Of a DNA stretch of 64,000 bases, positions 27,661 through 42,793 are shown in pieces. The notes under the pieces were generated by a model that saw only the letters and a list, made by a program, of their open reading frames with translations, searched no databases and was not told the origin of the DNA. Position 1 is the stretch's first letter, and each line of letters begins with the position of its first letter. The translations under genes were made by a program, and so were the position numbers. Source of the DNA: Pseudomonas sp. RIT409 (GTDB lineage Bacteria > Pseudomonadota > Gammaproteobacteria > Pseudomonadales > Pseudomonadaceae); assembly GCF_003052515.2 (NCBI RefSeq), contig NZ_QARE02000005.1, positions 124,001 through 188,000 on the forward strand, written 5' to 3'.

Positions 27661-28598
27661 ATGAATAGCGGCTTTACTCACATCACCGTACTGCTCGAAG
27701 AAGCCGTCGAGGCTCTCGCGGTGCGCGCCGATGGCTGCTATCTGGATGGCACGTTCGGGCGGGGCGGCCACAGCCGTCTCATTCTCCAGAAGCTCGGGCC
27801 GGATGGCCGGCTTCTCGGCTTCGACAAGGATCCTCAAGCGATTGCCACCGGGCAAGCGCTGGCGGCCGAAGACGGCCGCTTTGTCATTGTGCAGCGCAGT
27901 TTTGCCGAATTGGGCGACGAGGCTCTAGCCCGGGGCATTGCCGGGAATGTCAGCGGTATTCTGTTGGACTTGGGCGTTTCTTCGCCACAGCTCGACGACC
28001 CGGAACGCGGCTTCAGCTTCATGAACGATGGTCCGCTGGACATGCGCATGGATCCGTCGCGCGGTGTCAGCGCTGCGGAATTCGTCAACACCGCCCCCGT
28101 GGACGAAATCGCGCGCGTTTTCAAGGAATATGGCGAAGAACGTTTCGCCAAGCGCATGGCGGCTGCAGTGGTCGCGCGCCGTGAGGTCCAGCCTTTCGAG
28201 CGCACCGGTGACCTGGCCGAGGTCCTTAAAGTGGCCAATCCAGCATGGGAGAAGGGCAAGAACCCTGCGACCCGCGCGTTCCAAGGGTTGCGCATTCACG
28301 TCAATAACGAACTGGGCGATCTGGAAGCGGGCCTGGATGCCGCGCTGGAAGCCCTCGAAGTGGGCGGCCGTCTGGCCGTGATCAGCTTTCACTCCCTGGA
28401 AGACCGTATCGTCAAACTGTTCATGCGCAAGCTGGTGAAGGGCGAAGCGGACAACATGCCGCGCAATCTGCCGATCCGGCATCAGGCCTTCGAGCCTCGC
28501 ATCAAGCTGATCGGAAAGGCTCAATTCGCCTCCGATGAAGAGACCCGCGCCAACCCTCGCTCACGCAGTGCCGTGATGCGCGTTGCGGAGAAACTCCG

Positions 28599-28602
<4 letters not shown>
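27661..28602 (+). CDS. rsmH: 16S rRNA m4C1402 methyltransferase
   Basis: A 313-residue SAM-dependent enzyme that methylates the base of C1402, the same nucleotide whose ribose is modified by RsmI encoded 2 kb upstream. The SAM motif [12 protein letters not shown] is near residue 26, with [13 protein letters not shown] and a [12 protein letters not shown] segment. ATG at 27661 lies two bases after the mraZ stop and gives the family length. Its last bases overlap ftsL (GTGA). Confidence 0.97.
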
Positions 28603-30636
<2,034 letters not shown>

Positions 30637-30637
<1 letters not shown>

Positions 30638-32100
30638 TGGCCTTCAACCTGAACAAGATCTTCGCTCAGAGCGACCGCGACCTGCTGATCCGGGAACTGA
30701 CCCTGGACAGCCGCAAGGTGCGTCCAGGTGATTTGTTCCTGGCGGTTCCGGGCCTCAAAGTCGACGGGCGCGATCACATTACCGATGCCATTGCCCACGG
30801 CGCAGCCGCGGTCGCCTACGAAGCGGAAGGCGCGAAAGTGCTGCCGATCACGGATATCCCCATGATTCCGGTCAAAGGGCTGGGGGCGCAATTGTCGGAT
30901 ATCGCCGGTCGTTTCTACGGAGATCCGAGCCGCAGTCTGAACCTGGTCGGTGTGACCGGAACCAATGGCAAGACCAGCGTCACCCAGTTGATCGCTCAAG
31001 CGCTGGACGCGCTGGGTGAGCGCTGCGGTTTGATCGGCACGCTCGGCACCGGCTTTTACAGCGAGCTGAAAAGCGGAATTCACACCACACCCGATCCGAT
31101 TTCCGTTCAGTCGACCCTCTACGACCTGAAAAAGGCCGGTGCCAAGGCAATTGCCATGGAAGTGTCGTCTCACGGCCTGGATCAGGGGCGGGTGACGGCA
31201 CTGGCGTTCGATGTCGCGGTCATGACCAACCTGTCTCGCGACCATCTGGACTACCACGGCACGATGGAAGCTTATGGCGCAGCCAAAGCCAAGTTGTTCG
31301 CCTGGGATGACTTGCGTTGCCGCGTGGTCAACCTTGACGATGATTTCGGTCGTCAACTGGCGAGCCAGGTCCACCCCTCGCGTCTGATTACCTACAGCCA
31401 GGAAGACAGCCGTGCCTATCTGTTCTGTCGCGATGCCCAGTTCGACGACGACGGTGTTCGCGCCACGCTCGTGACGCCGCAGGGCGACCATGTGCTGCGC
31501 AGCAGTCTGCTGGGGCATTTCAACCTGAGCAATGTGCTGGCTGCGGTCGGCGCGTTGCTTGGCCTGGACTATCCGCTGGACGAAATTCTCAAGGTGCTCC
31601 CAGGCCTGGAAGGTCCGGTCGGGCGCATGCAGCGCCTGGGCGGCGGCGCTCGTCCTCTGGTGGTGGTGGATTACGCGCACACCCCGGACGCACTGGAAAA
31701 AGTCTTGCTCGCGCTTCGGCCGCACGCGAAAGGCCAACTGACTTGCCTGTTCGGCTGCGGCGGCGATCGGGATCGCGGTAAGCGTCCGATCATGGCCGAA
31801 GTGGTCGAGCGCCTGGCTGACAAGGTGCTGGTCACCGACGACAACCCTCGCACGGAAGACCCTGCCGTCATTTTCGATGACATCCGCGCCGGGTTTGCTG
31901 CCGTGGAGGACGTGACCTTCGTGGCAGGTCGCGGGCAGGCCATCGCCCGGATCATTGCCGAGGCCCAAGCCGCCGATGTGATCGTGCTGGCAGGCAAAGG
32001 GCATGAGGATTACCAGGAAATCGATGGTCAGCGCCATCCGTTTTCCGATCTTGAGGAAGCCGCCAAGGCACTGGACGCATGGGAGGCTGCACATGATTAA
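30637..32100 (+). CDS. murE: UDP-MurNAc-L-Ala-D-Glu:meso-diaminopimelate ligase
   Basis: A 487-residue Mur ligase that adds the third residue of the peptide stem. The ATP P-loop is VTGTNGKTSVTQ near residue 107, and the DNPRTEDP motif (about 405) marks specificity for meso-diaminopimelate rather than lysine, as expected in a Gram-negative. It starts on the ftsI stop (TGATG) and overlaps murF by eight bases. Confidence 0.97.
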
Positions 32101-33463
32101 GCCGCTTTCGTTCAGCGAATTGCTGTTGCCACTCGACGCGCGCCGGGTGGGTGAGGATGTCAGCTTCGAGGGTGTCAGCATCGACAGCCGTGCGATCGAA
32201 GCCGGGCAATTGTTCGTGGCGCTGACCGGCCCGCGTTTCGATGGGCACGATTATCTCGACCAGGTCGCTGCCAAGGGGGCCGTTGGCGCTTTGGTCGAGC
32301 GCGAGGTTCCAGGAAGTGCTCTGCCCCAGTTGATCGTCGGCGATACCCGCAAGGCGCTGGCTCAGTTGGGCGCGATGAATCGCAATGCGTTCGTCGACAA
32401 ACCGGTCGCGGCGATCACCGGTTCCAGCGGCAAGACCACGGTCAAGGAAATGCTGGCGAGCATCCTGCGCACGCGCGGCTCGGTCCTGGCGACCAAGGGC
32501 AATCTGAACAACGAGCTGGGCGTTCCGCTCACCTTGCTGGCGCTAGCGCCGGAGTTCGACGCCGCGGTCATCGAGTTGGGTGCGTCCCGCGTCGGAGAAA
32601 TCGCATTCACCGTGAGTCTGACCAAGCCGCATGTGTCGGTATTGACCAATGCGGGGACTGCTCATGTCGGTGAGTTCGGGGGGCCACAGAAGATCGTCGA
32701 AGCCAAAGGCGAAATCATTGAAGGCCTGGACGGTCGGGGCACCGCGGTGTTGAACCGTGACGACAAGGCGTTCGACATCTGGGTCGCGCGGGCAGGGGCG
32801 CGGAATGTGCTGAGCTTTTCGATCAAGGACAGCGAAGCGGACGTCTACGCCAGTGACCTGGGCATCGATGCCCGTGGCTGCCCGGCGTTTACCCTGCACA
32901 GTCCGGCGGGGGCGGCGCAGGTGCAACTGAATCTTCTGGGCGCCCACAACGTGGCCAACGCGCTGGCTGCAGCGGCTGCCGCCCATGCGCTGGGCGTTGC
33001 ACTGCCCGGCATCGTGGCCGGCCTGAATAATGTCCAGCCCGTCAAAGGGCGCACGGTCGCGCAACTGGCGACCAACGGCATTCGCGTGATCGACGACACC
33101 TACAACGCCAACCCAACCTCCGTGGCCGCCGCCACCGATATCCTCACGACGTTCCCGGGCCGCAAGGTGCTGGTACTGGGGGACATTGGCGAGTTGGGCG
33201 ACTGGGCGGAACAGGGGCATCGCGATGTCGGCGCGTATGCCGCAGGCAAGGTCGATGCGCTGTATGCCGTCGGTCCGTTGATGGCCCATGCGGTCAAGGC
33301 TTTCGGGCAGGATGCCCGCCATTTTGCAAGTCAGGCTGACCTGATCAAGGCGCTGGGCGCCGAGCAAGACAAGAACACCACCATTTTGATCAAAGGTTCT
33401 CGCAGCGCCGCGATGGAAAACGTCGTCGCCGCGCTGTGCGGAACTCGCCTGGAGAAACATTAA
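32093..33463 (+). CDS. murF: UDP-MurNAc-tripeptide:D-Ala-D-Ala ligase
   Basis: A 456-residue Mur ligase that completes the UDP-MurNAc-pentapeptide. The P-loop [14 protein letters not shown] is near residue 106, with [10 protein letters not shown] and [12 protein letters not shown] following. The in-frame extension upstream lies within murE; ATG at 32093 gives the standard N-terminus. Its TAA overlaps the mraY ATG by one base. Confidence 0.96.
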   Translation: MIKPLSFSELLLPLDARRVGEDVSFEGVSIDSRAIEAGQLFVALTGPRFDGHDYLDQVAAKGAVGALVEREVPGSALPQLIVGDTRKALAQLGAMNRNAFVDKPVAAITGSSGKTTVKEMLASILRTRGSVLATKGNLNNELGVPLTLLALAPEFDAAVIELGASRVGEIAFTVSLTKPHVSVLTNAGTAHVGEFGGPQKIVEAKGEIIEGLDGRGTAVLNRDDKAFDIWVARAGARNVLSFSIKDSEADVYASDLGIDARGCPAFTLHSPAGAAQVQLNLLGAHNVANALAAAAAAHALGVALPGIVAGLNNVQPVKGRTVAQLATNGIRVIDDTYNANPTSVAAATDILTTFPGRKVLVLGDIGELGDWAEQGHRDVGAYAAGKVDALYAVGPLMAHAVKAFGQDARHFASQADLIKALGAEQDKNTTILIKGSRSAAMENVVAALCGTRLEKH

Positions 33464-34545
33464 TGCTGCTGCTGCTGGCCGAGTATCTGCAACAGTTCTA
33501 CAAAGGCTTCGCGGTCTTCCAGTACCTGACCCTGCGCGGGATTCTCGGCGTGCTCACCGCACTGTCGCTCTCGCTGTGCCTGGGTCCATGGATGATCCGT
33601 GCCCTGCAGAACAAGCAGATCGGTCAATCCGTCCGCAACGACGGCCCTCAATCCCACCTGTCCAAATCCGGCACCCCGACCATGGGGGGCGCGCTGATTC
33701 TGTCCGCCATTGGTATTGCTACCTTGCTGTGGGCCGATTTGACCAACCGCTACGTGTGGGTCGTGCTGATCGTCACGCTGTTGTTCGGCGGCATCGGCTG
33801 GGTCGACGATTATCGCAAGGTCATCGAAAAGAACTCGCGCGGCCTGCCGAGCCGCTGGAAATATTTCTGGCAGTCGGTGTTCGGCCTTGGCGCTGCGATC
33901 TTCCTTTATATGACCGCGCAGACGCCGGTAGAAACGACACTGCTGATCCCAATGCTCAAGGACTTCAGCATCCCGCTGGGCGTGGGCTTCGTGATCCTCA
34001 CGTATTTCGTGATCGTCGGCTCCAGCAACGCCGTCAACCTGACCGACGGTCTGGACGGCCTGGCCATCATGCCGACGGTCATGGTCGGCGGGGCCCTGGG
34101 CATCTTCTGCTATCTGTCCGGTAACGTGAAATTCGCCGAATACCTGCTGATTCCTTACGTGCCGGGTGCCGGTGAGCTGATTGTCTTCTGCGGCGCGCTG
34201 ATTGGCGCCGGTCTGGGCTTTCTGTGGTTCAACACTTATCCGGCCCAGGTGTTCATGGGCGACGTCGGTGCGCTGGCGCTGGGTGCGGCACTGGGCACCA
34301 TCGCGGTCATCGTCCGTCAGGAAATCGTCCTGTTCATCATGGGTGGCGTGTTCGTGATGGAGACCCTGTCAGTCGTCATTCAGGTTGCATCGTTTAAGTT
34401 GACCGGCCGCCGCGTTTTTCGCATGGCGCCGATCCATCACCATTTCGAACTCAAGGGCTGGCCCGAGCCGCGCGTGATTGTCCGTTTCTGGATCATCACC
34501 GTGATCCTCGTGCTGATCGGCCTTGCTACGTTGAAACTGAGGTAA
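33463..34545 (+). CDS. mraY: Phospho-MurNAc-pentapeptide transferase
   Basis: A 360-residue membrane enzyme with about ten helices that moves phospho-MurNAc-pentapeptide onto undecaprenyl phosphate, forming lipid I. Family motifs are PTMGG near residue 70, [22 protein letters not shown] with the catalytic aspartates, and [12 protein letters not shown] near the C-terminus. The start overlaps the murF stop; an earlier in-frame start would lie within murF. Confidence 0.97.
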   Translation: MLLLLAEYLQQFYKGFAVFQYLTLRGILGVLTALSLSLCLGPWMIRALQNKQIGQSVRNDGPQSHLSKSGTPTMGGALILSAIGIATLLWADLTNRYVWVVLIVTLLFGGIGWVDDYRKVIEKNSRGLPSRWKYFWQSVFGLGAAIFLYMTAQTPVETTLLIPMLKDFSIPLGVGFVILTYFVIVGSSNAVNLTDGLDGLAIMPTVMVGGALGIFCYLSGNVKFAEYLLIPYVPGAGELIVFCGALIGAGLGFLWFNTYPAQVFMGDVGALALGAALGTIAVIVRQEIVLFIMGGVFVMETLSVVIQVASFKLTGRRVFRMAPIHHHFELKGWPEPRVIVRFWIITVILVLIGLATLKLR

Positions 34546-34551
34546 GACAGA

Positions 34552-35898
34552 GTGTCACTGATCGCTTCTGACCACTTCCGCATCGTTGTCGGCCTCGGCA
34601 AGAGCGGCATGTCCCTGGTTCGCTTCCTGGCGAGCCGGGGCGTGGCGTTTGCCGTGGCCGATACGCGGGAGAATCCTCCGGAACTGGCGACCCTGCGTCG
34701 CGACTACCCGCAGGTGGAAGTGCGTTGTGGTGAGCTGGACGTCGAATTCCTCTGTCGCGCCGATGAACTGTACGTGAGTCCCGGCCTGGCCCTCGCCACC
34801 CCTGCGCTGCAGCAAGCGGCAGCTCGCGGCGTCAAGCTTTCCGGTGACATCGAGGTGTTTGCCCGCAATGCCAAGGCGCCGATCATCGCGATCAGCGGCT
34901 CCAACGCGAAAAGCACCGTCACCACGCTGGTTGGGGAAATGGCCGTCGCAGCGGGCAAGCGCGTAGCGGTCGGCGGTAACCTCGGCACGCCAGCACTCGA
35001 CCTGCTGAGCGATGACGTCGAGCTGTACGTCCTGGAGTTGTCGAGCTTTCAGCTGGAAACCACCGATCATCTTGGCGCCGAAGTGGCTACCGTACTGAAC
35101 GTCAGCGAAGACCACATGGATCGCTACAGCGGCTTGCCTGCTTATCATCTGGCCAAGCACCGGATTTTCCGCGGCGCGCGCCAGGTGGTGGTCAATCGCC
35201 AGGATGCCCTGTCGCGTCCGCTCATTGGTGAGGGCGTAGCCTGTTGGACCTTCGGTCTGAACAAGCCGGACGTCAACGGCTTCGGTCTGCGCGAAGAAAA
35301 CGGCGAAAAATACCTCGCGTTCCAGTTCGACGCCCTGATGCCTGTCAGTGAACTGAAGATCCGTGGCGCGCATAACCAGGCGAACGCGCTTGCAGCGCTC
35401 GCGCTCGGGCACGCCGCCGGGCTGTCGTTCGCGCCCATGCTTGAGGCGCTGCGTCGCTTCGCAGGCCTGGTGCATCGCTGCCAGTGGGTGCGCGAGCGCC
35501 ATGGCGTCAACTATTACGATGACTCCAAGGCCACCAACGTAGGCGCCGCGCTGGCTGCCATCGAAGGCCTGGGCGCGGACATCAAGGGCAAGCTGGTGCT
35601 GATTGCCGGCGGTGACGGCAAGGGCGCTGATTTCTCGGCCTTGAAAGCGCCAGTGGCGACGCACTGCCGTGCGGTCGTTCTGCTAGGGCGCGATGCCGAG
35701 CTGCTCGCCGCGACCTTTGGCGATTCGGTGCCGCTGATTCGCGTCAACACCTTGGAAGAAGCGGTGCAGAGCGCCGCCGATGCGGCCCTGGAAGGCGACG
35801 CGGTGCTGCTGTCCCCCGCCTGTGCGAGCCTGGATATGTTTAAGAATTTCGAAGAGCGCGGACGCCTGTTCGCACAGGCCGTGGGAGACTTGTCATGA
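34552..35898 (+). CDS. murD: UDP-MurNAc-L-Ala:D-glutamate ligase
   Basis: A 448-residue Mur ligase adding D-glutamate. It begins with GTG, and the residues SDHFRIVVGLGKSGMS form the UDP-binding Rossmann motif. The ATP loop reads ISGSNAKSTVTTLVGEM, with Ala where most MurD have Gly (GSNGKST); I recall the same variant in P. aeruginosa, so it is a genus feature and not damage. The catalytic His-Arg region and DDSKATNVGA are intact. It overlaps ftsW by four bases. Confidence 0.97.
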   Translation: MSLIASDHFRIVVGLGKSGMSLVRFLASRGVAFAVADTRENPPELATLRRDYPQVEVRCGELDVEFLCRADELYVSPGLALATPALQQAAARGVKLSGDIEVFARNAKAPIIAISGSNAKSTVTTLVGEMAVAAGKRVAVGGNLGTPALDLLSDDVELYVLELSSFQLETTDHLGAEVATVLNVSEDHMDRYSGLPAYHLAKHRIFRGARQVVVNRQDALSRPLIGEGVACWTFGLNKPDVNGFGLREENGEKYLAFQFDALMPVSELKIRGAHNQANALAALALGHAAGLSFAPMLEALRRFAGLVHRCQWVRERHGVNYYDDSKATNVGAALAAIEGLGADIKGKLVLIAGGDGKGADFSALKAPVATHCRAVVLLGRDAELLAATFGDSVPLIRVNTLEEAVQSAADAALEGDAVLLSPACASLDMFKNFEERGRLFAQAVGDLS

Positions 35899-37112
35899 TC
35901 TTTGGCGTGATCAAGCCTTACCCGTCGCCGATCATCAGCGGCCGTGGTGTCGATGTCGATTTCCCCATGCTCGCCGGCTGTCTGGCGCTGCTGGGCCTGG
36001 GCCTGGTGATGATCACTTCCGCCTCGTCGGAAGTGGCTGCCGTGCAGTCGGGCAACGCGCTGTACATGATGACCCGCCATCTGATTTACCTGGTGCTGGG
36101 GCTGGGTGCGTGCATCGCGACCATGATGATTCCCGTGGCTACCTGGCAACGTCTGGGCTGGCTGATGCTGATCGGCGCCTTCGGTTTGTTGGTGCTGGTC
36201 ATCGTGCCCGGCATCGGGCGCGAGGTGAACGGCTCGATGCGCTGGATCGGTTTCGGCATGTTCAACGTGCAGCCGTCGGAAATCGCCAAGGTATTCGTGG
36301 TGATTTTCCTTGCGGGTTACCTCATCCGTCGTCAACAGGAAGTGCGCGAGAGCTGGATGGGGTTCTTCAAGCCCTTCATCGTGCTGCTGCCGATGGCGGG
36401 GCTGCTGCTGATGGAGCCTGACTTCGGCGCCACCGTCGTGATGATGGGCTCGGCTGCCGCAATGCTGTTCCTCGGTGGCGTCGGCTTGTTCCGCTTTACG
36501 CTGATGGTGGCGCTCGCGGTGGCGGCCGTGTTCGTGCTGGTTCAGGCGCAGCCGTACCGGATGGCGCGTCTGATCACCTTCACCGACCCTTGGTCCGATC
36601 AGTTCGGCTCGGGCTATCAGCTGACTCAGGCGCTGATCGCGTTCGGCCGTGGCGAATGGTTCGGCGTGGGGCTGGGCAACAGCGTGCAGAAACAGTTCTA
36701 CCTCCCGGAAGCGCATACCGACTTCGTGTTTTCGGTATTGGCCGAAGAGCTGGGCGTCGTCGGCTCGCTGGCCACCGTCGCGCTGTTCGTGTTCGTGAGT
36801 ATTCGTGCGATGTACATCGGCATGTGGGCCGAGCGCGCCAAGCAATTCTTTGCGGCTTACACCGCTTATGGTCTGGCCTTCCTGTGGATTGGTCAGTTCC
36901 TGATCAACATCGGAGTGAACGTCGGGCTGCTGCCTACCAAAGGTCTGACCCTGCCGTTCCTCAGCTATGGCGGCAGCTCCCTGATCATCTGCTGTGCCAG
37001 CCTTGGGCTGTTGTTGCGTATCGAATGGGAGTCGCGCAACAACATGGGCAGTGAAGAAGCCGAGTTCAAAGAAAGCGATTTTGCCGAGGAGCCGAGCCAT
37101 GGCCGTCGGTAA
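35895..37112 (+). CDS. ftsW: Septal peptidoglycan glycosyltransferase FtsW
   Basis: A 405-residue SEDS-family membrane protein with about ten helices that polymerises lipid II at the septum together with FtsI. Conserved stretches are QPSEIAKVFVVIFLAGYL, LLMEPDFGATVV and the C-terminal LPTKGLTLPFLSYGGSSL. The tail of about 30 residues is charged and cytoplasmic. The murG start lies inside its 3' end (14-base overlap). Confidence 0.97.
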   Translation: MIFGVIKPYPSPIISGRGVDVDFPMLAGCLALLGLGLVMITSASSEVAAVQSGNALYMMTRHLIYLVLGLGACIATMMIPVATWQRLGWLMLIGAFGLLVLVIVPGIGREVNGSMRWIGFGMFNVQPSEIAKVFVVIFLAGYLIRRQQEVRESWMGFFKPFIVLLPMAGLLLMEPDFGATVVMMGSAAAMLFLGGVGLFRFTLMVALAVAAVFVLVQAQPYRMARLITFTDPWSDQFGSGYQLTQALIAFGRGEWFGVGLGNSVQKQFYLPEAHTDFVFSVLAEELGVVGSLATVALFVFVSIRAMYIGMWAERAKQFFAAYTAYGLAFLWIGQFLINIGVNVGLLPTKGLTLPFLSYGGSSLIICCASLGLLLRIEWESRNNMGSEEAEFKESDFAEEPSHGRR

Positions 37113-38164
37113 TGTTTTGATCATGGCAGGCGGCACCGGCGGGCACGTGTTCCCGGCGCTCGCCTGCGCGCGGGAATTCCAGGCACGTGGCTATACCGTC
37201 CACTGGCTTGGCACCCCGCGGGGTATCGAGAACGAACTGGTCCCGGCTGCTGGCCTGAAATTGCACCTGATCGACGTGACCGGCCTGCGCGGAAAGGGGC
37301 GTCTTTCGTTGCTCAAGGCGCCATTCATGCTGCTCAAGGCATTGCTGCAGGCGCGCAAGGTCGTGCGCGAATTGAAGCCAGTCTGCGTCGTCGGGTTTGG
37401 CGGCTATGTCACAGGGCCGGGCGGGCTGGCGGCCAAATTGGCGGGTGTGCCCTTGATCATTCATGAACAGAACGCGGTCGCGGGGACGGCCAATCGCAGC
37501 CTGGCATCTTTCGCGGCGCGGGTATGCGAGGCGTTTCCTCAGACGTTCGCGGCGTCGGCCAAGCGTCGCACCACGGGTAACCCTGTGCGTCCCGAACTGT
37601 TCTTCGAAACCCCGCGCCAGGCCCTGGAAGGTCGCAAGCCGCGCCTGCTGGTGCTAGGCGGCAGTCTGGGTGCTGAACCGCTGAACAAGCTGTTGCCGGA
37701 GGCGCTGGCGCAAGTACCGGTCGAGGTCCGGCCTGAAGTCTTCCACCAGGCTGGCAAAAACCACGACCAAATCACCGCCGAGCGTTACCGCGCCGTAGGC
37801 GTCGATGCGCAGGTCGCGCCGTTCATCAAGGATATGGCCCAAGCCTACGGCTGGGCGGATCTGGTGGTATGCCGCGCCGGCGCGTTGACCATCAGTGAAT
37901 TGGCGGCGGCTGGGCTGCCTTCGCTGCTGGTGCCGCTGCCCCACGCAATCGATGACCACCAGTCACGGAACGCCGAATACCTGGCCCGCGAAGGCGCTGC
38001 CTTCGTCATGCCACAGAGAACAACCGGCGCTGCCGAAATGGCGGCTCGCCTGAAAGAGGTTTTGATGCAACCCGAACAATTGAAGCGCATGGCTGCAACG
38101 GCTCGCCAACTGGCCAAGCCGGACGCCACCCACACCGTCGTCGATGTCTGCCTGGAGGTCGTCC

Positions 38165-38172
<8 letters not shown>
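37099..38172 (+). CDS. murG: UDP-GlcNAc:lipid I N-acetylglucosamine transferase
   Basis: A 357-residue peripheral membrane glycosyltransferase (GT28 fold) that makes lipid II. The N-terminal loop is [14 protein letters not shown], followed by [12 protein letters not shown] and the donor-site regions [11 protein letters not shown] and [18 protein letters not shown] at 37099 is inside ftsW and gives the family N-terminus. Its stop overlaps the murC start by eight bases. Confidence 0.97.
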
Positions 38173-40581
<2,409 letters not shown>

Positions 40582-40584
40582 GTC

Positions 40585-41457
40585 ATGCTCGGCACAACAC
40601 TACGTCATCAGCAACCCGTTTCCGGTGGTCGCAAGCCGGTACCCCGTGGCGCCAGCCGTATGGTGGCCAAGGAGCCGCTGTCGGCCCGTCTGCCCAAGCC
40701 GAACTTCGGGTTCCTGCGCGGCCTGATGTGGCCGGTACTGCTGGTGGTGTTCGGCTTCGGCTCTTACGAAGCTGCCCAGCGTCTATTGCCCTACGCCGAT
40801 CGTCCCATCTCGCGGATCAACGTTCAGGGTGACTTGAGCTACATCAGCCAACAAGCGGTGCAGCAGCGGATTGCGCCATACGTGGCCACCAGCTTCTTTA
40901 CGATCGATCTGGCGGGGATGCGCACTGAACTGGAGCAGATGCCCTGGATCGCCCACGCCGAAGTGCGTCGGGTCTGGCCAGATCAGGTGGTGATTCGTCT
41001 GGAAGAACAGTTGCCGGTGGCGCGCTGGGGCGATGAAGCCCTGCTGAACAACCAGGGCCAGGCGTTCACCCCGCGTGAACTGTCCAACTACGAACACCTT
41101 CCGCAGTTGTTCGGGCCTCAACGGGCTCAACAGCAGGTGATGCAGCAGTATCAGGTGCTGAGTCAGATGTTGCGCCCATTGGGGTTCTCCATCGCGCGTC
41201 TGGAATTGCGTGAGCGAGGCAGTTGGTTCCTCACCACCGGCGCGAACAATGCCGGGCCTGGCCTGGAGTTGTTGCTGGGGCGTGACCATCTGGTAGAGAA
41301 GATGCGCCGCTTTATCGCCATCTATGAAAAAACGCTTAAAGAACAGATCACGAACATTGCGCGCGTCGACCTGCGCTACAACAACGGCCTGGCTGTTGGG
41401 TGGCGTGAGCAGGCACCAGCGCCAACGACGGAAAAACCCGCCGTCGCGAAGAATTGA
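40585..41457 (+). CDS. ftsQ: Cell division protein FtsQ
   Basis: A 290-residue bitopic protein: a basic cytoplasmic N-terminus of about 45 residues, one membrane helix ([18 protein letters not shown]), then a periplasmic POTRA domain ([19 protein letters not shown]) and a beta domain. It recruits FtsL and FtsB. It is followed by ftsA after 15 bases. Confidence 0.95.
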   Translation: MLGTTLRHQQPVSGGRKPVPRGASRMVAKEPLSARLPKPNFGFLRGLMWPVLLVVFGFGSYEAAQRLLPYADRPISRINVQGDLSYISQQAVQQRIAPYVATSFFTIDLAGMRTELEQMPWIAHAEVRRVWPDQVVIRLEEQLPVARWGDEALLNNQGQAFTPRELSNYEHLPQLFGPQRAQQQVMQQYQVLSQMLRPLGFSIARLELRERGSWFLTTGANNAGPGLELLLGRDHLVEKMRRFIAIYEKTLKEQITNIARVDLRYNNGLAVGWREQAPAPTTEKPAVAKN

Positions 41458-41472
41458 TAAGAGGCAGGACCC

Positions 41473-42732
41473 ATGGCAAACGTGCAAAGCGGCAAAATGA
41501 TCGTCGGATTGGATATCGGTACCTCCAAGGTGGTGGCGCTGGTAGGCGAAGTCGCGGCTGATGGCACGCTGGAAATCGTCGGTATCGGCACCCACCCATC
41601 ACGTGGCCTGAAGAAGGGCGTGGTGGTGAACATCGAGTCGACCGTGCAGTCGATTCAGCGTGCCGTGGAAGAGGCGCAACTGATGGCGGGCTGCCGCATC
41701 CACTCGGCGTTCGTCGGGGTCGCGGGTAATCACATCCGCAGCCTGAACTCCCACGGTATCGTGGCGATTCGTGACCGTGAAGTGAGCTCCGCCGACCTGG
41801 AGCGCGTGCTCGATGCTGCCCAGGCGGTGGCGATTCCGGCTGACCAGCGCGTGCTGCACACCTTGCCGCAGGACTACGTGATCGATAACCAGGAAGGCGT
41901 TCGCGAGCCATTGGGCATGTCGGGCGTGCGTCTGGAGGCCAAGGTGCACGTCGTGACCTGCGCCGTGAACGCCGCACAGAACATCGAAAAGTGCGTGCGC
42001 CGTTGCGGCCTGGAAGTCGATGACATCATCCTCGAGCAACTGGCTTCGGCGTATTCGGTCCTGACCGACGACGAGAAAGAACTCGGCGTGTGCCTGGTGG
42101 ACATCGGCGGTGGTACGACCGACATCGCAATCTTCACCGAGGGCGCCATCCGTCATACGGCGGTGATCCCGATCGCTGGCGATCAAGTCACCAATGACAT
42201 CGCCATGGCGCTGCGTACACCGACTCAGTACGCCGAAGAAATCAAAATCCGTTACGCCTGCGCCCTGGCCAAACTGGCCGGTGCGGGTGAGACCATCAAG
42301 GTGCCGAGCGTGGGCGACCGTCCACCTCGCGAACTGTCCCGTCAAGCCTTGGCCGAAGTGGTCGAGCCCCGCTATGACGAACTGTTCACGCTGATTCAGG
42401 CCGAACTGCGTCGCAGCGGTTACGAGGACCTGATTCCAGCGGGCATCGTGCTGACCGGTGGCACCTCCAAGATGGAAGGTGCGGTCGAGCTGGCCGAGGA
42501 AATCTTCCACATGCCGGTGCGCCTGGGCACACCGCACAATGTCAAAGGGCTCGCGGACGTGGTTCGCAACCCGATTTACTCCACTGGGGTCGGCCTGTTG
42601 CTGTATGGACTGCAAAAACAGTCCGACGGCATCTCGTTGTCGGGCTTGTCCGGCTCCGGTAGCAGTTATAGCGATGAACCTAAGGCTCCCGTGTTTGAGC
42701 GCCTCAAACGGTGGGTCCAGGGGAATTTCTAA
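41473..42732 (+). CDS. ftsA: Cell division protein FtsA
   Basis: A 419-residue actin-like ATPase that tethers FtsZ to the membrane. Nucleotide-binding motifs are IVGLDIGTSKVVALVG (phosphate 1), CLVDIGGGTTDIAIF (phosphate 2) and GIVLTGGTSKMEGAVE (adenosine). The C-terminal FERLKRWVQGNF is the amphipathic membrane-targeting helix. ftsZ starts 61 bases downstream with its own strong ribosome site. Confidence 0.97.
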   Translation: MANVQSGKMIVGLDIGTSKVVALVGEVAADGTLEIVGIGTHPSRGLKKGVVVNIESTVQSIQRAVEEAQLMAGCRIHSAFVGVAGNHIRSLNSHGIVAIRDREVSSADLERVLDAAQAVAIPADQRVLHTLPQDYVIDNQEGVREPLGMSGVRLEAKVHVVTCAVNAAQNIEKCVRRCGLEVDDIILEQLASAYSVLTDDEKELGVCLVDIGGGTTDIAIFTEGAIRHTAVIPIAGDQVTNDIAMALRTPTQYAEEIKIRYACALAKLAGAGETIKVPSVGDRPPRELSRQALAEVVEPRYDELFTLIQAELRRSGYEDLIPAGIVLTGGTSKMEGAVELAEEIFHMPVRLGTPHNVKGLADVVRNPIYSTGVGLLLYGLQKQSDGISLSGLSGSGSSYSDEPKAPVFERLKRWVQGNF

Positions 42733-42793
42733 GTTTCAAAAGTGGTAGGCGGCAGTAGGCGATAAAAAACTAGAGAAGTGAAGGAGAGGGAAC

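Noticed and set aside
34900..34926. Possible inactivating change in the MurD ATP loop (GSNAKST)
   Set aside because: I recall the same Ala in the P. aeruginosa enzyme, and the rest of the active site is intact, so it is a genus variant and not a lesion.
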